A stretch of 12,665 nt of DNA from DATMGU01 sp035555315. GTDB lineage: Bacteria; Pseudomonadota; Alphaproteobacteria; ATCC43930; CGMCC-115725. Under the pieces are notes generated by a model. It had not been told where the DNA came from and made no database searches. It saw only the letters and a list, made by a program, of their open reading frames with translations. The stretch is taken from positions 1-12,665 of the forward strand of contig DATMGU010000045.1 of assembly GCA_035555315.1 (NCBI GenBank). Reading direction: 5' to 3'. Position 1 is the stretch's first letter. Every line of letters starts with the position of its first letter. Below are positions 1 through 7,307 of this stretch, in pieces. The position numbers were made by a program, and so were the translations under genes.

Positions 1-1083
1 ATCTGGCCGCGCGCGGCCAACCCGGATGGCAGCTTCGGCGGGGCGCTCGCCACCGTGAAGGAGGATCGCGCCCGGCATTGGACCGCCGCCGACATCGAGC
101 GGCGCTTCGAGTTCGGCCTGCGCTGCGCCATGAGCCACGGCACCGTCGCGATCCGCACCCATCTCGACTGCCTGGCGCCGCAGCATCGGATCTCCTGGCC
201 GCTCTTCGCCGAGCTGCGCGACCGGTGGCGCGACCGGATATCGCTGCAGGCGGTGGCGCTGCAAGCGCTCGACAGCCTCGACGATGCGGCGTTCGCCGAG
301 GAACTGGCGACGCTCGTCGCCCGGTTCGGCGGGATCCTGGGCGCCGTGGTCTACCCGTCACCGAGCCTGGCCGATCAGCTGACGCGGCTGCTGCGTCTGG
401 CGGCGCGCCATGGCCTCGATCTCGATCTGCATGTCGATGAGAGCCTGGACGAGGGCGCACGGTCGTTGCCGGTGCTGGCCCAGGCGGTGCTGGACGAGCG
501 CTTCGCCGGCCGTGTCGTCGTCGGCCATTGCTGTAGCCTCACTGTTCAGCCGCCGGACGAGATCGACCGGACGCTCGATCTCATGGCGGCGGCCGGGATC
601 GGCGTCGTCAGCCTGCCGATGTGCAATCTTTATCTGCAGGACCGGCAAGCCGGTCGCACGCCCCGTCGGCGCGGCGTCACCCTGCTGCACGAGATGGCGG
701 CGCGCGGCATCCCGGTCGCGGTCGCCAGCGACAATTGCCGCGATCCGTTCTACGCCTATGGCGACCATGATCTGCTGGAGGTGTTCCGCCAGGCGGTGCG
801 GATCGCCCATCTCGATCATCCGTTCGGCGCCTGGCCGCGATCGGTGACGGCGACCCCGGCGGCGCTCATGGGGCTGCCGGCGGGGCGGCTGGTCGAGGGC
901 GCCGCCGCCGATCTGGTGCTGTTCACCGCCCGGTCGATGAACGAACTGCTGGCCCGGCCGCAGAGCGATCGCATCGTGCTGCGTGGGGGGCGGGCCATCG
1001 ATACGAGCCCACCCGATTACGCCGAGTTGGACGATCTGTTCGAGCCGGCGCGATCCCTGCGCGATGTAGCGGAAAGGGCTTGA
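1..1083 (+). CDS. Cytosine deaminase-like amidohydrolase (codA-type), 5'-truncated by window edge
   Basis: The reading frame is open from the first base, so the gene begins upstream; the GTG at 55 is internal. The visible 360 codons match the C-terminal four fifths of the cytosine deaminase/amidohydrolase barrel. Metal and catalytic positions known for E. coli CodA have counterparts: LHVDE with His at 430-432 and the catalytic-type Glu at 439-441, GHCCS with metal-ligand His at 526-528, and ASDNCRDP with Asp at 730-732. The NLYLQ...PRRRGVTLLHEM block and the ending on a beta-sandwich with LRGGRAID are also typical. The N-terminal HxH metal motif must lie outside the window. Family members deaminate cytosine to uracil or act on related cyclic amidines, in the cytoplasm, so the exact substrate is inferred. 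DoxX follows 75 nt downstream on the same strand. Confidence 0.88.
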   Translation: MWPRAANPDGSFGGALATVKEDRARHWTAADIERRFEFGLRCAMSHGTVAIRTHLDCLAPQHRISWPLFAELRDRWRDRISLQAVALQALDSLDDAAFAEELATLVARFGGILGAVVYPSPSLADQLTRLLRLAARHGLDLDLHVDESLDEGARSLPVLAQAVLDERFAGRVVVGHCCSLTVQPPDEIDRTLDLMAAAGIGVVSLPMCNLYLQDRQAGRTPRRRGVTLLHEMAARGIPVAVASDNCRDPFYAYGDHDLLEVFRQAVRIAHLDHPFGAWPRSVTATPAALMGLPAGRLVEGAAADLVLFTARSMNELLARPQSDRIVLRGGRAIDTSPPDYAELDDLFEPARSLRDVAERA

Positions 1084-1158
1084 TGAACCGGGGCGGTCGT
1101 GCAGGATGCCCCGTCTGATAGACACCAGCCACGCGCTTTGAAACCAAGGGTTATGCAG

Positions 1159-1614
1159 ATGTCCGAGAGCAGTGAACCGACCCCGCTTATCCTTCCCTTC
1201 CTGAAGCCGCTCTACACCTCGACCAGCGATCTCGTCGATCTGCTGTTCCGCTTGCTGGTCGGCCTGGTCTTCGTGCCGCACGGCTATGCCAAGCTGTTCG
1301 TCGGTACCGATAATTTCATCAAATTTTTCGGCAACCTGGGTCTGAACCCGCCGGGGGCATTCGTCTATTTCATCGGGAGCCTGGAGTTCTTCGGCGGTCT
1401 CGCGATCGCGTTCGGCTTCCTCACCCGGCCGCTCGCCCTCATGCTGTTCGTCAATATGACGGTAGCCGCCATCATGGTCCATCTGCCCAAGGGCTGGAGC
1501 GGGCCGGGTGGTGCCGAATACGTCGTCGTGCTGGCGGTGATCTCGCTCGTTCTGGCCGCTCGGGGCAGTGGCCGGATCTCGGTCGACCGGCTGCTCATCG
1601 GCCGGGAATTCTAA
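1159..1614 (+). CDS. DoxX family membrane protein
   Basis: This is a 151-residue protein with four predicted membrane helices (about residues 25-42, 64-86, 89-108 and 119-135). DoxX hallmarks are present: a PHGYAKL motif at the end of helix 1, and GSLEFFGGLAIAFGFLTR in helix 2 with the conserved ExxGG. The family takes part in membrane quinone-linked or thiosulfate/oxidative stress functions, but most members, including this one, have no assigned reaction. I chose the ATG at 1159 because AAGGG (1146-1150) lies 8 nt upstream. The frame is open back to a GTG at 1099, and an ATG at 1153 sits too close to the ribosome site. It follows the deaminase gene by 75 nt and may be cotranscribed. A hairpin after the stop probably ends the unit. 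Confidence 0.87.
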   Translation: MSESSEPTPLILPFLKPLYTSTSDLVDLLFRLLVGLVFVPHGYAKLFVGTDNFIKFFGNLGLNPPGAFVYFIGSLEFFGGLAIAFGFLTRPLALMLFVNMTVAAIMVHLPKGWSGPGGAEYVVVLAVISLVLAARGSGRISVDRLLIGREF

Positions 1615-1633
1615 CTGCCCAATTCTAATCGAC

Positions 1634-1657
1634 CACCGGCCGGGGGCCCGGCCGGTG
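1634..1657 (+). terminator. GC-rich hairpin, candidate terminator after doxX
   Basis: A perfect 8-bp stem (CACCGGCC at 1634-1641 with GGCCGGTG at 1650-1657) extends inward by two or three G-C pairs, leaving a very small loop. It starts 19 nt after the DoxX stop. The following bases are TTGGTT rather than a clean T run, so termination is plausible but the tract is weak. Confidence 0.5.
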
Positions 1658-1700
1658 TTGGTTAACCAATCATTAAGTTCATTCCCTGAGGTCCCTGAAT

Positions 1701-1720
1701 CCGTTAAGTTAGGTTAACGG
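1701..1720. promoter_or_regulatory. Inverted repeat, candidate operator upstream of carbamoyltransferase
   Basis: CCGTTAA (1701-1707) and TTAACGG (1714-1720) form a perfect 7-bp inverted repeat around a 6-nt spacer. It lies 37 nt before the ATG at 1758. The surroundings hold more TTAA cores: the palindrome GGTTAACC at 1660-1667, ATTAAG near 1673 and CGTTAATCG near 1723. This density is unusual in such GC-rich DNA and suggests a promoter/operator region. No regulator gene is adjacent, so the binding protein is unknown. Confidence 0.42.
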
Positions 1721-1757
1721 ATCGTTAATCGAATGGCGGGGCTTCGGGGGTTGCGTA

Positions 1758-2744
1758 ATGGTGTCGTTGTCCTTTGAAACGCCGACACGGCTCGCTCGTG
1801 GACGGTGGGCTCGTAAGCCGCAGCATTTGCTCGGGACGAGCGACATCGACATGGACGATGTCGAGGAGTTGTGCGATCTCGCCCATGCCTACGAGCAGGG
1901 CGGCGCCCTGGCGGCCAGGGCCTCGGGGCACAGCGTCGCCATGTTGTTTTTCCAGCCGAGCACGCGAACGCGCGCCGGCTTTCAGGCCGCGACGGTGGCG
2001 CTCGGCTCCCATGTGATCGGTTTCGAGGATATGTCGGCCTCGCGCTCGAATCAGCGCACCGGCGAGTCGCTGGAGGATTGCGCCGCGGTCTTCTCGCGCC
2101 TGTGCGACACCATCGTGGTCCGCCATCATGAGATGGGAGCGGCGGCACGCATGGCGGCGAAATCCGTCTGTCCGGTGATCAATGCCGGCGATGGCTGGAA
2201 CGAGCATCCGACCCAGGCGCTGATCGACATCTTCGCCCTCAGATGCGGGTTAGGGGCGCTCCGGGATACCAGCATCGCCTTCGGCGGCGATCCACGAGGC
2301 CGCACGGTGCGCTCGTTGGTTCAGCTCCTGCGCTATGAAGCACCGAGGGAAATCGTGTTCTGCCCGCCGCCCCATATCCCGGTTCCCGAGGATATTCTGG
2401 ACGCGATCGCGGATAATCAGATCCGCTGTCGGCTGGTGTCGGACATCACGCAGGTGCTGACCGACTGCGATGCCGTCATGATGGCCCCCTATGACATGTC
2501 GGATATCGGCGAGGCGGCGGCGTCCGGGTATGTGTCGCCGAGGACGACGCCCGATAGCCATGTCGTCACGCCTGAGAAGATCGAGCGATGCGGGTCCGAC
2601 ACGCTGCTCTTTCATCCGCTGCCGCGCCAGGATGAGATTCACCCGAGCTGCGACGACCTCGACCAGGCGATGTATTTCGAACAGGTCCGCCTATCGAAAT
2701 TCATGCGTATGGCTATATTGAGCCGGACGTTGTCCAGGATCTGA
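1758..2744 (+). CDS. Aspartate/ornithine carbamoyltransferase family protein, pyrB-like, probably not a standard ATCase
   Basis: The 328-residue protein has both carbamoyltransferase domains. Carbamoyl-phosphate residues are present: FQPSTRTR (residues 65-72), Arg122 in VVRHHE, HPTQ (150-153) and HPLPR (286-290). The HPLPR ending and INAGDGWNEHPTQ resemble ATCase rather than OTCase. By manual alignment with E. coli PyrB, Lys84 of the 80s loop corresponds to Thr101 here. The aspartate-binding Arg229-x-Gln231 corresponds to Pro244-Tyr-Asp246, while Arg167 is kept as Arg182. The amine substrate may therefore not be aspartate. GGGGG at 1746-1750 gives a weak ribosome site 7 nt before the ATG. No pyrC or pyrI lies nearby, and an EamA exporter follows after 15 nt, which argues for a specialised pathway. 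Family assignment is firm; the substrate is unknown. Confidence 0.88.
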   Translation: MVSLSFETPTRLARGRWARKPQHLLGTSDIDMDDVEELCDLAHAYEQGGALAARASGHSVAMLFFQPSTRTRAGFQAATVALGSHVIGFEDMSASRSNQRTGESLEDCAAVFSRLCDTIVVRHHEMGAAARMAAKSVCPVINAGDGWNEHPTQALIDIFALRCGLGALRDTSIAFGGDPRGRTVRSLVQLLRYEAPREIVFCPPPHIPVPEDILDAIADNQIRCRLVSDITQVLTDCDAVMMAPYDMSDIGEAAASGYVSPRTTPDSHVVTPEKIERCGSDTLLFHPLPRQDEIHPSCDDLDQAMYFEQVRLSKFMRMAILSRTLSRI

Positions 2745-2759
2745 AAAGGCCGCGCGCGT

Positions 2760-3683
2760 TTGAAATTTCGTGGGGACGTCGCCGGACTTGCGCCTGTCAT
2801 TCTATGGATGATGGGTGCCTTGGCGTCCTTCGTGGTCTCGGCCGTTTCGATCCGCACGCTCGCGGCGCATTTCAATGTCTTCGAAATCAATGTGGTCCGC
2901 ACAGGCGGTGGATTGGCGCTGCTCGTCGCCGCCCTCATAGCCTCGCCATCCCTGCGCGGCCTCGTCGATATCACCGAGCTACCCAGGCATATTCCGCGAA
3001 ACCTCGTGCACTCGCTCGGCGGTCTCCTGTGGACGCTGGCGATCTCGTGCCTGCCGCTGGCGACCGTGTTCTCGCTGGAATTCACCTCGCCGGCCTGGGC
3101 GGCGTTGCTGGCCTTCCCGATCATCGGCGAGCGGATCAGGCGCGACACCCTCATCGGTATCGCGGCCAGCCTGGTCGGCGTGTTGATCGTTCTGAGGCCG
3201 TCGCCGGCCTCGTTTCATCTCACGGCCTTGCTGCCGCTTGGCGCCGCCTTGTGCATCGGCCTGTCGGCTCTCCTGACCCGGCGGCTGACGCGGACCCAAA
3301 GCATCTTCGCCATCTTGTTTTGGATGATGGTCATTCAATTGGCGCTCAACCTCGTGGGCGCATCGATCCTCGCCCGCGTATCGAGCGGTGCGCCGAGCCT
3401 CTCGCCGGACATCTCGACCCTGACCATGGTCGCGATGGCGGCGCTGGCGATCGCCGGCCTTTGCTCGCAATTGTGCCTGTCGAAAGCCCTCCAGATCGCC
3501 GAGGCGAGCATCGTCCTGCCGCTCGATTTTCTCCGCGTGCCGCTGATCGCCGGCGTCGGCTTCGTGCTTTATCAGGAACCGATCGATGTCTGGGTCTTCG
3601 CGGGGGCGGTCGTGATCGTCGCCGGCATCGTGGTCGGTCTCATGCCGGCGCAACAGAAAATCGTGACGGTCGAAAGCCGATGA
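2760..3683 (+). CDS. EamA/DMT-family transporter (10 TM)
   Basis: This 307-residue, very hydrophobic protein has ten predicted membrane helices arranged as two EamA repeats (about residues 10-145 and 155-300). Each repeat ends with the typical motif: FTSPAWAALLAFPIIGERIR in the first, and LPLDFLRVPLIAGVGFVLYQEP followed by a last helix in the second. Drug/metabolite transporters usually export amino acids, metabolites or drugs across the inner membrane; the substrate cannot be told. I use the TTG at 2760 because AAAAGG (2744-2749) lies 10 nt upstream; the next in-frame ATG at 2808 would cut into helix 1. It starts 15 nt after the carbamoyltransferase stop, with the ribosome site touching that stop, so translation is probably coupled. 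It may move a substrate or product of that enzyme. Confidence 0.88.
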   Translation: MKFRGDVAGLAPVILWMMGALASFVVSAVSIRTLAAHFNVFEINVVRTGGGLALLVAALIASPSLRGLVDITELPRHIPRNLVHSLGGLLWTLAISCLPLATVFSLEFTSPAWAALLAFPIIGERIRRDTLIGIAASLVGVLIVLRPSPASFHLTALLPLGAALCIGLSALLTRRLTRTQSIFAILFWMMVIQLALNLVGASILARVSSGAPSLSPDISTLTMVAMAALAIAGLCSQLCLSKALQIAEASIVLPLDFLRVPLIAGVGFVLYQEPIDVWVFAGAVVIVAGIVVGLMPAQQKIVTVESR

Positions 3684-3761
3684 CGATGCCAATATAAGCG
3701 GGTCCAGTATGTGCAGGGTGACCCGCGTGGCATCGCCGGCAAGGCGTTCGAAGGAGACATC

Positions 3762-5117
3762 GTGATCGATTGGCAGGGCTTTGATTGGCAGGGCTTTCAG
3801 GCGGAACTCGGCGACATTCCCTGCATCACCGAGCGGGCGCTGGTCAGGCAGAAGAGTCGCGATTTCTTCTGGTACAGCCCGATCCTGAAGGCGGCGCTCA
3901 ACGATAAATCGGCCGATCTGGTGGTTTGTCCGCGCAACGAGGCCGATGTCGTCGCGGTGTCCGCCCTCTGCGCGCGCCATCGCGTGCCGCTTACCGTGCG
4001 GGGCGCCGGGACAGGCAATTACGGTCAGGCGGTGCCGCTCGAAGGCGGGGTCGTGCTCGATATGACCGGCCTCAACCGGGTCCTCTCCGTCGATGCCGGG
4101 TTGCTGAGGGTCGAACCGGGCTGCCGGCTGATCGATATCGAAAGTGCCGTCGCCGAAGCGGGGTGGGAGCTGCGCATGTACCCCTCGACCAAGCGGACCG
4201 CCACGATCGGCGGCTTCGTCGCCGGCGGCAGCGGCGGGATCGGCTCGATCACCTATGGCGGCTTGCGCGAACGCGGCAACATCGTCGCGGCGCGCGTCGT
4301 CTCCTGCGAGGCGGAGCCGAGGATCGTCGAGCTGACCGGCGATGCGATCAACCGCGTCAACCATGCCTATGGCACCACCGGCATCATCACCGCCCTCAGC
4401 ATCCCGCTGGCACCCCGTCTGCCCTGGGTCGACGTGATCGCGGCGTTCGACGACTTCATGACCGCCGTGCGCTGCGCCCGCATGTTGGGCCTGTCCGATG
4501 GCATCGCCAAGAAACTGGTCACCGTGCTGGCGCATCCGCTGCCGCAGAACCTGAAGGGGTTGACCACGCCGGAGGGCAAGCATCTGGTGATCGCGATGAT
4601 CGCCAGCCACGCGCTGACCGGCTGGACCGACCTGCTGGGCGATTTCGGCGGTACCGAGATCCTGCGCCGGCCGACCGCCGAGGCGGAGACCGATGCCCAG
4701 CTGACGCCGGTCTATGAATACACCTGGAACCACACGACCCTGCATGCGCTGCGCAAGGACAAGTCGGTGACCTACCTGCAAAGCCTGTTTCCCGCCGACC
4801 GGACGCTGGAGCTGATCGAGGAGACGTATCGCAGCTATGGCGACGAGCTCATGATCCATCTGGAATTCCTGCGCGCCGGCGGACAGGTCACCTGCAGCGC
4901 CCTCCAGGTCGTGCGCTTCTCCACGCCCGAGCGGTTGAACCAGATCATCGCCGAGCTGGAGGCACGCGGCATCCTGATCGCCAACCCCCATGTCTTCACC
5001 CTGGAGGACGGCGCCGGCCATAAGCGCATCGGCGGGGATCAACCCGCCTTCAAGCGCGAGATGGACCCGGCCGGCCTGCTCAATCCCGGCAAGATGCGCA
5101 GCTTCACGGTGGCTTAG
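3762..5117 (+). CDS. FAD-binding oxidoreductase (PCMH-type, GlcD/VAO superfamily)
   Basis: The 451-residue protein starts with an FAD-binding PCMH domain (about residues 45-220): VVCPRNEADVVAVSALC, the flavin loop RGAGTGNYGQ (80-89), LDMTGLNRVLSVD, and STKRTATIGGFVAGGSGGIGS. The C-terminal oxidase domain ends with the characteristic LNPGKM. Family members oxidise hydroxy acids, alcohols or similar substrates with FAD and pass electrons to oxygen, quinone or a partner; the substrate is unknown. The GTG at 3762 has a strong AAGGAG (3751-3756) 5 nt upstream, so I prefer it to the GTG at 3711. The gap of 78 nt from the transporter suggests the same transcript. Its stop overlaps the stop of the convergent reductase gene. 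The N-terminus carries a small tandem duplication (DWQGF twice). Confidence 0.87.
   Translation: MIDWQGFDWQGFQAELGDIPCITERALVRQKSRDFFWYSPILKAALNDKSADLVVCPRNEADVVAVSALCARHRVPLTVRGAGTGNYGQAVPLEGGVVLDMTGLNRVLSVDAGLLRVEPGCRLIDIESAVAEAGWELRMYPSTKRTATIGGFVAGGSGGIGSITYGGLRERGNIVAARVVSCEAEPRIVELTGDAINRVNHAYGTTGIITALSIPLAPRLPWVDVIAAFDDFMTAVRCARMLGLSDGIAKKLVTVLAHPLPQNLKGLTTPEGKHLVIAMIASHALTGWTDLLGDFGGTEILRRPTAEAETDAQLTPVYEYTWNHTTLHALRKDKSVTYLQSLFPADRTLELIEETYRSYGDELMIHLEFLRAGGQVTCSALQVVRFSTPERLNQIIAELEARGILIANPHVFTLEDGAGHKRIGGDQPAFKREMDPAGLLNPGKMRSFTVA
3768..3797 (+). repeat. 15-bp perfect tandem duplication in the FAD oxidase N-terminus
   Basis: GATTGGCAGGGCTTT occurs twice back to back (3768-3782 and 3783-3797). 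It keeps the frame and encodes DWQGF twice at residues 3-12, ahead of the FAD domain, so it probably does not affect catalysis. It looks like recent slippage or duplication. Confidence 0.9.
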
Positions 5118-5695
5118 AACCGCGCCATCGCCTTGGTCACCCGGTCGAGGAAGCGGGCACGGGTCGCCGGTGTGGACCGGTTCATATCGTAATGCGCGAT
5201 GAAACTGGCGCGGGCGCCGCCGCCGGCCGTGCGCGGCAGATAGCGTGTCACGAACCGTCGCGGATAGTCGCCCATCAGGAAATTGACCCAGCGCGTCTGC
5301 CCATAGGTGACGATGCCGGCGATTTTGCGGATGTTGCGCAGCGCGCCCCGTGCCTTGCCATTGGGCAGCAGCTCGAAGGCGACGCCCGGCAGGAAGACCC
5401 GATCGAAAAACCCCTTCAGCATCGCCGGCGGCCCGAAGATCCATGTCGGAAAGCAGAGGACCATCGCCTCGGCGCGCGTCAACCGGTCGATATACCCGGC
5501 GACCGGTGCCTGGTTGGATGGTATGCTGTGATAGCCCAGCCGCTCCGCGCGTGACACGGCGGGCTCGAAGGCTTCGGCGTAGAGATCCAGCAGATCGACC
5601 TCATGCCGCGCCGCCAATGCCTCGACGACCTGAGCCTTGATCGCGGCGTGATAGCTGGTTTCGACCGGATGAGCGAAGATTACCAGGACGCGCAT
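5114..5695 (-). CDS. Flavodoxin-fold NAD(P)H dehydrogenase (quinone)-like protein
   Basis: The 193-residue protein belongs to the Flavodoxin_2 (NQO1/KefF/MdaB) family. It shows the first beta strand and FMN/FAD phosphate loop MRVLVIFAHPVETSYHAA, then the AEAMVLCFPTWIFGPPAMLKGFFDRVFLPG block, where the flavin ring binds, and a central VTYGQTRW. Members reduce quinones or related electrophiles by two electrons with NAD(P)H in the cytoplasm, often against redox stress. I chose the ATG at 5695 because AAGGA (5703-5707 on the complementary strand) lies 7 nt upstream and the protein then starts at strand 1; the frame is open further up to 5842. The gene converges on the FAD oxidase with overlapping stops. 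It diverges from the histidine kinase across about 205 nt. Confidence 0.87.
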   Translation of the reverse strand: MRVLVIFAHPVETSYHAAIKAQVVEALAARHEVDLLDLYAEAFEPAVSRAERLGYHSIPSNQAPVAGYIDRLTRAEAMVLCFPTWIFGPPAMLKGFFDRVFLPGVAFELLPNGKARGALRNIRKIAGIVTYGQTRWVNFLMGDYPRRFVTRYLPRTAGGGARASFIAHYDMNRSTPATRARFLDRVTKAMARF

Positions 5696-5841
5696 CGAGC
5701 CATCCTTGTCTTTGCGGAAGTGGTCCTTCGAGGGCTTGCAAGAGGCGGGCAAACCCCAGGCTGGACAGCTAAAAATTGTCATTACGATCGACGTGTCCGC
5801 CGGAGTCGAACGCCTTGTCGCACTCGCAACGTCTGGTATCA

Positions 5842-5869
5842 TTGACTAATTTTTTCGCCACCTTATCTA
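5842..5869 (+). promoter_or_regulatory. Possible promoter for the histidine kinase gene
   Basis: The 205-nt divergent gap between the reductase and kinase genes has a local AT-rich patch. TTGACT (5842-5847) resembles a -35 box and TATCTA (5864-5869) lies 16 nt further on as a poor -10 match. The ATG of the kinase gene follows 31 nt later. This is only a pattern match. Confidence 0.28.
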
Positions 5870-5900
5870 GCGACGAGCCCAGCGCAGTGAAGGCAACTGG

Positions 5901-7031
5901 ATGAGCCGCAACCCGTTCAATCAACTGGTCGAGCCCGGGGGGAGCGTTCCTCCCCGTCTGCCTGGCTATACGCTGGGTCTCGGTCGCGAGCACCTGGAGA
6001 TCGCCCAGTCGGCCGCCGGGATCGGCAGTTGGGAATGGGATGTCGCGACCGGCAACAGCCTTTGGTCGTCGGAACAGTTCAAGCTCTACGGCATCGGCCC
6101 GGACCAGGCCGGCACCGTCAGCCACGCCGAGGTGATGGCCGTCATCCACCCGGACGACAGAGGATCGCTTCACACGGCACTCAACCACGCCCTGCAAACC
6201 GGCTCGTTCAACGCCGAATTCCGGATCCTGCGGGGCAACCAGACCAGATGGATGATCGGACGCGGCACGGTGATCTCCAATGATGGGGACCAGCCTGTCC
6301 GGGTCGTCGGCATCACCATGGATGTGACCGATCGCAAGCAGGCGGAACAGGCATTACAGGATGCCACTCGGGCGAAAAACCGTCTGTTGGCCGCCGCGGG
6401 TCATGACCTGAAGCAGCCGTTGCAGGTCGTCCTCTACGCTTTGGAGGGGATGCTTGAGGCGCAGTCCGCGGAAAAGCGACAGCAGCTTTTCGAGCGCGGC
6501 GACCGCGCTGTCGGGCGGTTGATTTCCGCCCTCGACAGCCTGCTGGCCGCCTCGCGGTTGGATCTCGGCGGGGTGCAGCCGGTCATCGAGACCTTTTCCA
6601 TGTCCGATGTCATCGGGTATTTGAAGGACAGTTTCGCTCAGGCGGCCAGCGCCAAGGGGTTGCGCCTGACGCTGTTGCCGTCTTCGGTGATGGTGCGCAC
6701 CGATTCCGAGCTGTTGCTCGCCATCCTGAGCAACCTGATGAGCAATGCCCTTAAATACACCAAGGAGGGCGGCATCCTGGTCGGCTACCGGCGGCGCGGT
6801 GCCGCGCTGTCGATCGAGGTCGTCGATACCGGCATCGGCATCCCGCCGGACAAGGTCGAGAAGATCTTCGAGGAATTCCAGCAGGTCGACAGCAAGCAGG
6901 ACGGTTTTGGCCTGGGCCTGTCGATCGTCAAGCGCACCGCCGATATCCTGGGCCTCTCGATCGGCGTCTCCTCCGTCGTCGGCCGCGGTTCCCGCTTCAC
7001 TGTGCTGGTGCCGCTGGCGCGCGCGCGGTAG
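5901..7031 (+). CDS. PAS-domain sensor histidine kinase, soluble
   Basis: The 376-residue protein has a PAS_3-type fold with PAC tail at about residues 31-146 (GIGSWEWDVATG, VIHPDDR, FNAEFRILRG, VVGITMDVTDRKQAE), then a short coiled linker. The dimerisation/phosphoacceptor helix carries His168 in AAGHDLKQPLQ. The HATPase domain has the N box (LSNLMSNALKYT, 276-287), G1 (DTGIGIP, 309-315), F box (FEEFQQVD) and G2 (GFGLGLSIV, 335-343). All catalytic boxes look intact. There are no membrane helices, so it should sense a cytoplasmic signal. The HDLKQPLQ form of the H box is common in PAS hybrid kinases, but no receiver domain is fused and no response regulator gene is in the window, so it is an orphan. 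AAGG lies 7 nt before the ATG. A secreted protein and a solute-binding protein follow closely. Confidence 0.92.
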   Translation: MSRNPFNQLVEPGGSVPPRLPGYTLGLGREHLEIAQSAAGIGSWEWDVATGNSLWSSEQFKLYGIGPDQAGTVSHAEVMAVIHPDDRGSLHTALNHALQTGSFNAEFRILRGNQTRWMIGRGTVISNDGDQPVRVVGITMDVTDRKQAEQALQDATRAKNRLLAAAGHDLKQPLQVVLYALEGMLEAQSAEKRQQLFERGDRAVGRLISALDSLLAASRLDLGGVQPVIETFSMSDVIGYLKDSFAQAASAKGLRLTLLPSSVMVRTDSELLLAILSNLMSNALKYTKEGGILVGYRRRGAALSIEVVDTGIGIPPDKVEKIFEEFQQVDSKQDGFGLGLSIVKRTADILGLSIGVSSVVGRGSRFTVLVPLARAR

Positions 7032-7085
7032 CGCGACGGCCGGATTGCCATCGCCGCCGCACAAGGCATCCCCTTCGGAGGAACG

Positions 7086-7295
7086 ATGCGCGCCCTGATC
7101 CTCGCCGCCATCCTATGGGCCGCCCAAGCGGCGGCTGTTCGGGCGGAACAGCCAGCTTTCCACGCGGAGTCCGCCCCCGGGCTGTGTAAGGATGCGCCGG
7201 GCGTCGATCGCGTGGCGGTGCACCGGCAGTTCGAGAAAGACATCGCGGCGTTTCTGCATCAGAGTCTCCGAGGCGCCGCATCTCGGCTGCCGTGA
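7086..7295 (+). CDS. Small secreted protein of unknown function
   Basis: This 69-residue ORF has a very strong ribosome site (GGAGGA at 7077-7082) just before its ATG. It has a clear signal peptide: MR, a hydrophobic Ala/Leu core, and a likely signal peptidase I site after VRA (residue 20). The mature part would be about 49 residues with one cysteine and a charged helix-like stretch (HRQFEKDIAAFLHQ). I do not recognise a family. It lies 54 nt after the kinase gene, and its stop sits next to the start region of the solute-binding protein gene, whose GAGG site overlaps its TGA. Cotranslation is likely. The start signals and signal peptide support it as a real gene, though its size limits certainty. 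Confidence 0.6.
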   Translation: MRALILAAILWAAQAAAVRAEQPAFHAESAPGLCKDAPGVDRVAVHRQFEKDIAAFLHQSLRGAASRLP

Positions 7296-7307
7296 GGATG
7301 TTTTCCG

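Noticed and set aside
358..1482. 374-codon minus-strand frame opposite the deaminase and DoxX genes
   Set aside because: Low-complexity Arg/Glu/Gln/His composition and no start signals; the plus-strand proteins are clearly real.
2979..5444. Very long minus-strand open frame (821 codons) opposite the transporter and FAD oxidase genes
   Set aside because: It is a GC-codon shadow. The opposite strand has well-recognised families throughout, and the minus-strand product is rich in Arg, Gly, Asp, His and Gln without domain motifs.
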